Assembly (NCBI GenBank): GCA_028284565.1
Contig: JANQRM010000693.1
Span: forward strand, 1 to 7,955
DNA: 7,955 nucleotides
From: Anaerolineae bacterium
GTDB taxonomy: Bacteria > Chloroflexota > Anaerolineae > Aggregatilineales > Phototrophicaceae
Direction: 5' to 3'
In this document: positions 1 to 4,719 of the stretch, one piece after another
Position numbering within the stretch: the stretch's first letter is position 1
Layout of the letters: every line of letters begins with the position of its first letter
Translations under genes and position numbers: made by a program
The notes under the pieces: model-generated
What the model saw: the letters and a program-made list of their open reading frames with translations, nothing else
Told to the model about the DNA's origin: nothing
Databases searched by the model: none

Positions 1-1
1 T

Positions 2-154
2 CGCACCTTTGCCACACGCATCTGGGCATCCTACGTAGAAGCCTTCCTCACGCAAATTGGCGCGCCCGGCTTGTTATTGATTGCGACTTCCGCATTAGCT
101 CTTGCCATCATCTTGCGACAAGAGCAAACCCCACTAAACGGCAAGAAGCATTAA
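2..154 (+). CDS. C-terminal end of a membrane protein (5' end outside the window)
   Basis: An open frame runs from the left edge to a TAA stop at 152-154 and gives about 50 residues. It starts RTFATRIWAS and ends NGKKH. A hydrophobic stretch, GLLLIATSALAIIL, begins about 23 residues in. It is followed by a charged tail with RQE and KK, the pattern of a last transmembrane helix with a cytoplasmic C-terminus. A major-facilitator-type transporter or similar permease is possible, but too little is visible to name a family. The stop overlaps the stop of the convergent NmrA-type gene: the four bases TTAA serve both strands. No intrinsic terminator is visible for this gene. Confidence 0.6.
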   Translation, partial: RTFATRIWASYVEAFLTQIGAPGLLLIATSALALAIILRQEQTPLNGKKH

Positions 155-1029
155 GTCCACGTTTGAGTTTCCCAACGCCAGCGTTCTTCTGTCACAAATT
201 GACGTAAATCTGTTGGTTGCCGACTCAAGAGGTCAGTCAAGTCGTTTTCAGATTGTGATGTATCATCCGACTCAGCAAAGCGATAGAGTAGGGTCATAAA
301 CCCAATGACATCCCACTTGACACCCCGTCGAAACATCCGCCACCAAAACCGCAGAAAGTTGGGATTAGTATATCGAATAGGCTGTCCCAAAACCTCTGAC
401 AAAATCTCTGCCATTTGATGCAGATTCATCGTTTCCGGTCCTACTAAGGCATAGACTTGGTTTTGATGTGGGGTAGGCTGTTCAGCAATCTTTAAGACAA
501 CTTGTGCGACATCCCGCGCATCCACTGGGGTCATACACTTGTTCCCTGCTGGGATAAAGAGTTCGCCATGTTCCACAATATCAACGCCATGCGTAGAAAT
601 CGCCCGACAGAAATTTTGCATAAAGTAGGTCGCACGTAAAAAGGTATAGGGGATTCCGCTGGCTTCGATGTATCGCTCGACAGCATAGTGCGGAAGTACG
701 TGTTTCTCTCCCGAACCCGGCACATCTAAATAAATGATGTGTTTGATTTCGCATTGAACCAACTTGTCGATAAAGGGCTTCATCCAGCGATTCACCCGAC
801 GCGGTGAGGGCAGTGGGAAGACCAGAAAGACCACCTCGATGCCGTCTAGCACCACATCCCACCCCGCTGGCTTATCATAGCTGAAGGCAATAACGGGAAT
901 ATCATCACCAAGGTGGTTGAGTTTGTCTGGATTATGTGCCGCCAGTCGATAGGGGATGTGATTTTGGTTGACCAACAACCTTGCTACTTCTGCGCCCACG
1001 TTCCCCGTTGGTGCGGTTGCCAAGAGCAT
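151..1029 (-). CDS. NmrA-like / atypical short-chain dehydrogenase family NAD(P)-binding protein
   Basis: This 292-residue protein is a single Rossmann-fold domain of the NmrA / atypical SDR group. Some members are NAD(P)H-dependent quinone or isoflavone reductases and others are redox-sensing regulators. The N-terminal strand leads straight into the dinucleotide-binding loop TAPTGNVG (residues 5-12). HIIYLDVPGSG follows at about 97-107. The family-typical segment PYTFLRATYFMQN is at 127-139, and FIPAGNKCMTPVDARDVAQ is at 158-176. The usual Tyr-x-x-x-Lys pair of classical SDRs is not seen at the expected place, where HYAVERYIEASG stands, which is normal for this group. Length fits the family. 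The ATG at 1027-1029 is preceded by a purine-rich AAAGGGA. The gene is divergent from the VanZ-RDD gene and convergent with the truncated membrane gene. Substrate cannot be deduced; reductase or regulator are both open. Confidence 0.88.
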   Translation of the reverse strand: MLLATAPTGNVGAEVARLLVNQNHIPYRLAAHNPDKLNHLGDDIPVIAFSYDKPAGWDVVLDGIEVVFLVFPLPSPRRVNRWMKPFIDKLVQCEIKHIIYLDVPGSGEKHVLPHYAVERYIEASGIPYTFLRATYFMQNFCRAISTHGVDIVEHGELFIPAGNKCMTPVDARDVAQVVLKIAEQPTPHQNQVYALVGPETMNLHQMAEILSEVLGQPIRYTNPNFLRFWWRMFRRGVKWDVIGFMTLLYRFAESDDTSQSENDLTDLLSRQPTDLRQFVTEERWRWETQTWT

Positions 1030-1067
1030 ACCCTGTTCCCTTTGTTCAATTCAGTGCAGAGAGATAA

Positions 1068-1080
1068 CTTCAACTTGAAG
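1068..1080. promoter_or_regulatory. Possible operator dyad CTTCAA-C-TTGAAG
   Basis: A 13-base dyad with two perfect 6-base arms around a single C. It lies 39-51 bases upstream of the NmrA-type start. It covers the transcription start expected from the -10 box at 1082-1087 on the minus strand. A repressor bound here would block that promoter. A 6-base dyad is short enough to occur by chance, so only its position argues for function. Confidence 0.3.
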
Positions 1081-1081
1081 C

Positions 1082-1110
1082 ATTATGTCATTAGCGATAT
1101 TCTCGTGCAA
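1082..1110 (-). promoter_or_regulatory. Predicted promoter of the NmrA-type gene
   Basis: On the minus strand, TTGCAC (1105-1110) is followed 17 bases later by CATAAT (1082-1087). CATAAT matches five of six bases of the sigma-70 -10 consensus. A TG dinucleotide one base upstream (1089-1090) makes it an extended -10. The -35 box is poor, matching only TTG. Expected transcription start is near 1075, giving a leader of roughly 45 bases. Confidence 0.45.
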
Positions 1111-1122
1111 CTGCATAATATC
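1096..1122. promoter_or_regulatory. Second dyad GATATT...AATATC over the -35 region
   Basis: Perfect 6-base arms (1096-1101 and 1117-1122) are separated by 15 bases. The spacer contains two TGCA boxes (1106-1109 and 1112-1115). The dyad spans the predicted -35 box of the NmrA-type promoter and sits in the gap shared with the divergent VanZ-RDD gene. It could be a regulator site or chance AT-rich symmetry. Confidence 0.2.
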
Positions 1123-1180
1123 ACTTTGCATGGAAGTTGTTACCTGATGGATATATTTAGAGGATGGTAGAGAATCTATA

Positions 1181-2380
1181 ATGCTAGAAGCCTTTGCTAT
1201 CCCCATTCGTTCAGCGGTTCTGATATTCCCCTTCATCGCTGTTGGGATATTTGTTCCGCTGTGTGTCTTGCATTACCGACGCTGGGGCTATGTACATGGC
1301 AATCGGATGTTCGTCCTTTATTCTTTTTTGTTCTTCCTGCTGACTGCTTTCTTTCTGGTGATATTGCCCTTGCCGATTGTGGATGAAGGCTTCTGCGAAT
1401 GGTATCGAGAGACCAAAACGCCACAATTAATCCCCTTTAATTTCATTAATGACATCCTAGAAGCGGGTGGTGGTTCTAGGACGAATCTCGACCTACGTGC
1501 GTTGGTGGATAACCCCCCGTTTTTCCAAGCCTTCTTCAATTTCCTCTTGCTTTTACCAATGGGAGTTTATCTGCGTTATTACTTTGACTATCGCATGCAT
1601 ACGGTCATCGGGATTGCCTTCGCACTCACTCTCGTCTTTGAAGTCACCCAGCTCACTGGTATCTACGGCATCTACCCCTGTCCCTATCGCTTGTTTGATG
1701 TGGACGATTTGCTTCTCAATACGGCGGGATCGATTGTCGGTTATGCGATTACGCCGTTGCTCGCCTTCTTGCCGAATATTCATGCCAAACCCAAGTCTAT
1801 CCCGCGCGTGACCATCATGCGACGTTTTGTTGCCTTTGTCACCGATTTGACACTTCTGAGTTTGTTCAGTGGGCTTATCTTTGCCGTAAGTCATCTGGTA
1901 CTCGGTTTGATGGGGCGATCTTATCCGAATACGCTTGCCTTTTGGGTGGAGATTATCCCGACTCTGCTGTATTTTGTCGTCTTCCCCAAGTTGACACGAG
2001 GCTATACCTTCGGCAAGTGGCTGGTGCGGATTCGTATCGTCAACATGGATGACGAACCGCCGAGCTTGCTTCAACTCGTCCAACGTTACCTGATTCTGCT
2101 CTATCTTGTGCCGATATTCGAATTTCTCATGCTGTTGACCACCACTTATACAGATAATGCGGCTATCGTCTTATTTGTGACATTGCCTTTTTTGGCGGTG
2201 AGTCTTTTGCATCCCATCTTCGTCTATGGACTCGCCCTCATTCGCCAAGACAACCGCGGATTCCATGATTTTGTCGCAGGTACAACGCATCAAGCCCACC
2301 TCATCGCCACACCCTTTATGAGATTCCCCTTGTATCGGTTGTTTAACTATCCGCACCGATCATTAACGGAAGACCGTTAA
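1181..2380 (+). CDS. VanZ-like domain fused to RDD domain, polytopic membrane protein
   Basis: This 399-residue protein has about nine hydrophobic segments. The N-terminal half is VanZ-like: IPFNF at 84-88, LLLLPMGVYL at 122-131, and a segment with E154, Q157, R170, D173, D175/D176 and N180 in the order typical of that family. The C-terminal half is an RDD domain: paired Arg (214-215) and D222 in the first helix, GYTFGKW at 274-280 followed by VRIRIVN, R302, and the closing motif HDFVAGT at 362-368. VanZ is named for a teicoplanin-resistance protein of unclear mechanism. RDD proteins are poorly characterised, with ion transport proposed for some. Such fusions occur in Gram-positive bacteria and Chloroflexota, so function stays open. 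The ATG start has an AGAGGATGG purine stretch upstream with rather long spacing (about 13 bases). No clear promoter was found. Confidence 0.88.
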   Translation: MLEAFAIPIRSAVLIFPFIAVGIFVPLCVLHYRRWGYVHGNRMFVLYSFLFFLLTAFFLVILPLPIVDEGFCEWYRETKTPQLIPFNFINDILEAGGGSRTNLDLRALVDNPPFFQAFFNFLLLLPMGVYLRYYFDYRMHTVIGIAFALTLVFEVTQLTGIYGIYPCPYRLFDVDDLLLNTAGSIVGYAITPLLAFLPNIHAKPKSIPRVTIMRRFVAFVTDLTLLSLFSGLIFAVSHLVLGLMGRSYPNTLAFWVEIIPTLLYFVVFPKLTRGYTFGKWLVRIRIVNMDDEPPSLLQLVQRYLILLYLVPIFEFLMLLTTTYTDNAAIVLFVTLPFLAVSLLHPIFVYGLALIRQDNRGFHDFVAGTTHQAHLIATPFMRFPLYRLFNYPHRSLTEDR

Positions 2381-2382
2381 CC

Positions 2383-2424
2383 AAAAGAGGGACTGTCCTC
2401 AGTGATTGACCTAGAACAGTCCCC
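2383..2424 (-). terminator. Intrinsic terminator of the flavoprotein gene
   Basis: GGGACTGT (2389-2396) pairs perfectly with ACAGTCCC (2416-2423). A short inner extension (CT with AG) leaves a 13-base loop. On the minus strand the stem is followed by TCTTTT, so it reads as a rho-independent terminator for the gene ending at 2480. On the plus strand no T-run follows, though the hairpin may still slow transcription arriving from the VanZ-RDD gene. Confidence 0.65.
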
Positions 2425-2426
2425 AG

Positions 2427-2441
2427 CTGATATGCTATCAG
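2427..2441. repeat. Small hairpin CTGATA-TGC-TATCAG
   Basis: A perfect 6-base stem with a 3-base loop lies 3 bases beyond the terminator stem, between the two convergent stops. No T-run is next to it on either strand. It may add to the convergent termination region. Confidence 0.35.
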
Positions 2442-2479
2442 GTAGTGTCAAGTTGAACGCCCAAACGGTTCGCCTTAGG

Positions 2480-3718
2480 TTAGAAATGTGGCATAGAGGC
2501 AAGATAGGCTTCTTCAGAGATATTGGGCGGTTCTTTCGGTGTGACACTGTTCCGAAGTGAGCGCATAAAGTACTTCTCAAAGCCGACCTTTGCCCAATGT
2601 GCTTGAGGTCCGGGAATAATCACTTGGAAACGACGATCTGGGAGCATCTTATCCCCCACAATCATCATGCCCATATTGCCCGCATCCATCACACAGAAGG
2701 CAGGAATATTTCCATAAGGTAGCTCTTTGCGCTTACCCCCATAAATATCCGCATAGATATTATGAGCAACCACCTTTGCCATCTCTTCCGACGGATAGCC
2801 GGTTTTGGGAACACCACAAAGAACATCGGTCTCTTCAGGTGGGTTCACATGGACAGCAACACCTGCCGCATAGACCTCTGGATACACGGGATGCCGATAG
2901 CTGTCATCGACTTCAATCCAGCCGGCTTCATTAGCAAGTCCGGGTGAATTTCGTACCGCATCAACGCCCAAGAAACGGGGCATCACGAAAGTATACTTCG
3001 AGGGCAGGATTTCTCCTGACTTCAATACCACACTATCCGGACGAACCTCAGCCAGTTCTGCGTTAAACCGAGAGTCAATGTTATACATTTTGAAAAACAT
3101 CTCAGTTAAAGGCTTCCCATAGCTAAAACCGCCAATACCAAAGTGGCTAGCGAATGGCTCTGCACTCACATAGGTGAAGTTGATGTCTTTATGCTTGCGG
3201 GCTTGATAGCGTGCATTGAAGAGGAACTCATATGCCGCACCGAAACATGCCGCTCCTTGTGCGGATACCACCACAACGGGACCGGGATCATCCAGCAATG
3301 CCTCCCATGCGTCTTTTGCTTCATCTGCCGCATGAATCCCCAAAATCGAATGAGAGTATTCTCGCACACCGGGGATATAGTCGTAATCCGCTTTTGGTCC
3401 CGTTGCCACCACAAGGTAATCATAATCCACCACGCCATCCGACGTGATGACTTGTTTTGCCTCAAGATCAAATTGAGTAGCTTCGGACTCAATGAAGGCA
3501 ATGCCCCGTGCTTCATAGGCAGGACGTACATCATAGGAGATGTCTTCTTCTTCTCGCAGTCCGAAGGGATACCAAATCAGTGAAGGCATAAACAAGAACT
3601 GGGGCTTGCGATCAATGACAGTGATGTCATGGTCGTTTCCCAGACGATCATATAACTCTAAAGCGGCGGTATAGCCTGCAAAACTTGACCCGACAATGAC
3701 AATGTGTTCGCGTTTCAT
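2480..3718 (-). CDS. sqr: Sulfide:quinone oxidoreductase-type FAD flavoprotein
   Basis: This 412-residue flavoprotein resembles sulfide:quinone oxidoreductases, which oxidise sulfide to polysulfide or sulfane sulfur and pass electrons to membrane quinone. The FAD-binding start is HIVIVGSSFAGYTAA (5-19) and VVATGP is at 103-108. Two redox cysteines are visible: C158 in QGAACFGAAYEF and C342 in AFCVMDAG. VPKTGY at 303-308 and the C-terminal HWAKVGFEKYF (374-384) are hallmarks of the family; the latter belongs to the quinone and membrane-binding end. A cysteine found in type I enzymes between the two FAD segments has no counterpart (SILGIHAADEA at 124-134). An extra C301 lies just before VPKTGY. 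Where many relatives read Gly-Asp, this one reads AAGVAV (284-289). The ATG has a strong AGGAG 7 bases upstream. The gene is monocistronic and ends at a terminator. A related flavocytochrome-like or type II NADH dehydrogenase role is less likely. Confidence 0.85.
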   Translation of the reverse strand: MKREHIVIVGSSFAGYTAALELYDRLGNDHDITVIDRKPQFLFMPSLIWYPFGLREEEDISYDVRPAYEARGIAFIESEATQFDLEAKQVITSDGVVDYDYLVVATGPKADYDYIPGVREYSHSILGIHAADEAKDAWEALLDDPGPVVVVSAQGAACFGAAYEFLFNARYQARKHKDINFTYVSAEPFASHFGIGGFSYGKPLTEMFFKMYNIDSRFNAELAEVRPDSVVLKSGEILPSKYTFVMPRFLGVDAVRNSPGLANEAGWIEVDDSYRHPVYPEVYAAGVAVHVNPPEETDVLCGVPKTGYPSEEMAKVVAHNIYADIYGGKRKELPYGNIPAFCVMDAGNMGMMIVGDKMLPDRRFQVIIPGPQAHWAKVGFEKYFMRSLRNSVTPKEPPNISEEAYLASMPHF

Positions 3719-3782
3719 GGAACAACTCCTAACGCTTGCTTATCAGTATGTTCTAATTTTCACAAAAGCTGAAACAGTTCGT

Positions 3783-3805
3783 CAGTTACATTAGTCCCCT
3801 AACTG
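3783..3805. promoter_or_regulatory. CAGTTA...TAACTG dyad upstream of the flavoprotein gene
   Basis: CAGTTA (3783-3788) and TAACTG (3800-3805) form an inverted repeat with an 11-base spacer. Another CAGTT stands at 3775-3779 in direct orientation, 8 bases before the first arm. The site lies 65-87 bases upstream of the flavoprotein ATG, where a regulator could bind. I found no good -35/-10 pair for that gene, so this is weak. Confidence 0.2.
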
Positions 3806-3910
3806 CTGGATATTTGTCATGACTTCATAAGAAAAGCGAATTTTTGCGGAAATATGGGATGTAAAAAACCTGATAAAAGCCTCTAGCCCAGTACATAGGG
3901 GGCAAATTTC

Positions 3911-3919
3911 TGCTACAAT
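3911..3919 (+). promoter_or_regulatory. Extended -10 promoter of the lipoprotein gene
   Basis: TGCTACAAT is an extended -10 element: TG, one base, then TACAAT, which matches five of six consensus bases. No recognisable -35 lies 16-18 bases upstream, as is common for extended -10 promoters. Expected start is near 3926, giving a leader of about 33 bases that ends in a good ribosome site (AGGA at 3948-3951, 7 bases before ATG). Confidence 0.5.
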
Positions 3920-3958
3920 GTAGGATGTTTTGTTGGTCTATATGGATAGGAAAACAAG

Positions 3959-4516
3959 ATGTTCAAACGATTGATCATACTCTTGATAGCGGGACTCGTC
4001 GTCGTTGCTTGTGGCGATACGGGGCAAACCTCCAGCGATGCCCAATCTGCCCAAACTCTGCTCCCTAATATCGTCGGCTACAATACCACCAATGCCGATG
4101 GCTTTGTCGACTCCCTCCTAACTGCCGCAGGAGCCGCCGGACTCGGTTCGGGTAATGTTGCTGTGACTGCCGCTTCTGCCAAGACGGAACAGATGCTCCA
4201 ATGTATGCAAGATCGTGGTGCTGTTGCCTCCAATTTCTATGTTGAACAAGGCGTATCTGCGGGCAATGTCATTCCGATGTCTGGGATGGTCGTAGTTGTG
4301 AATCAAGATCGTGTGGCAGAGAACTTTGTCAATTGTCTACTCGGCGGACAGCAAGATGGCATTACTGCCCAAGCCGCCGTCATCGAACCCTGCGCCAACG
4401 CCGGAACCTTCCAATTTCAAGGCGATACGGTGAGTTATCTCTATGCCAGTACGCATCCAGCGCTCTGTGCTATCTTCCAAGGGCATTTCGACTCCATCAT
4501 CGCCAATAACAGCTAA
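3959..4516 (+). CDS. Small secreted lipoprotein of unknown function
   Basis: This 185-residue protein starts with a classic lipoprotein signal: K3-R4, a hydrophobic run (5-17), then the lipobox VVAC with the acylated cysteine at C18. It should be anchored on the outer face of the membrane, with a Ser/Thr/Gln-rich tether after it (19-35). The mature part carries four cysteines (C82, C126, C145, C170), an even number that could form two disulfides. It also contains a small-residue stretch rich in Ala and Gly (56-74). I recognise no family. A ribosome site and an extended -10 promoter precede it. The next gene on the same strand, the transmembrane kinase, is 200 bases away beyond a palindrome and has its own -10 box, so the two probably form separate units. 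Both proteins face the cell exterior, but a link between them is speculation. Confidence 0.85.
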   Translation: MFKRLIILLIAGLVVVACGDTGQTSSDAQSAQTLLPNIVGYNTTNADGFVDSLLTAAGAAGLGSGNVAVTAASAKTEQMLQCMQDRGAVASNFYVEQGVSAGNVIPMSGMVVVVNQDRVAENFVNCLLGGQQDGITAQAAVIEPCANAGTFQFQGDTVSYLYASTHPALCAIFQGHFDSIIANNS

Positions 4517-4539
4517 CATACACTCAGACAATAGGATGT

Positions 4540-4564
4540 AAGGGCGGTTCGCGAACCGCCCCTT
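4540..4564. repeat. Perfect GC-rich palindrome, terminator or REP-like element
   Basis: GGGCGGTTCGCGAACCGCCC (4542-4561) is a perfect 20-base palindrome. A flanking AA/TT pair extends it, with one bulged C at 4562. It starts 25 bases after the lipoprotein stop. No T-run follows on the plus strand; the sequence there is CTTGCCGGAAATC. It could act as a terminator-like hairpin. Similar palindromes occur dispersed between genes in some bacteria, so a REP-like element is equally possible. Confidence 0.6.
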
Positions 4565-4682
4565 GCCGGAAATCTATTTGTTGCCCCACTTATTTGTCAA
4601 TATTTCCTCACATCTCGGAACACTTTACAAAAAAATAACGTCTTCTTGACAAACCTTTGCGTTTTCTGGGCAGGATTGCTTC

Positions 4683-4688
4683 TATAAT
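4683..4688 (+). promoter_or_regulatory. Consensus -10 box before the kinase gene
   Basis: A perfect TATAAT stands 31 bases before the kinase ATG, which predicts a leader of about 25 bases. The correctly spaced -35 positions read GTTTTC or CGTTTT, which is poor. A perfect TTGACA is present at 4646-4651, but 31 bases upstream instead of 17, too far to pair with this box in a normal promoter. Confidence 0.45.
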
Positions 4689-4704
4689 TTTATTGTCAGC
4701 GAGT

Positions 4705-4710
4705 AAAGGA
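4705..4710 (+). promoter_or_regulatory. Ribosome-binding site of the kinase gene
   Basis: AAAGGA lies 9 bases before ATG at 4720 and 6 bases before an in-frame GTG at 4717. The spacing allows both starts. ATG is preferred as the more common codon. The choice changes the protein by one residue. Confidence 0.55.
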
Positions 4711-4719
4711 TGTTGAGTG

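Noticed and set aside
1177..1182. A perfect TATAAT overlapping the VanZ-RDD start codon
   Set aside because: Transcription from it would begin after the ATG, and no -35 is present, so it is probably chance.
1051..1236. A 61-codon minus-strand frame just upstream of the NmrA-type gene
   Set aside because: It overlaps the VanZ-RDD start and covers the predicted promoter. I saw no ribosome site or familiar protein pattern.
1553..2083. A 176-codon open frame on the minus strand inside the VanZ-RDD gene
   Set aside because: It lies opposite a gene with clear family motifs, shows no recognisable domain, and its His/Arg/Gln-rich composition is typical of an antisense reading.
2441..2460. Possible insertion-sequence end near GTAGTGTCAAGTTGAAC
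   Set aside because: No partner inverted repeat, target duplication or transposase remnant was found in the window.
3143..3583. A 146-codon plus-strand frame inside the flavoprotein gene
   Set aside because: It is antisense to well-conserved flavoprotein motifs and has no coherent domain.
4593..4653. TTTGTCAA and TTGACAAA as an inverted repeat in the kinase leader region
   Set aside because: The 8-base arms are 45 bases apart in AT-rich DNA, which is easily chance and leaves no plausible stem.
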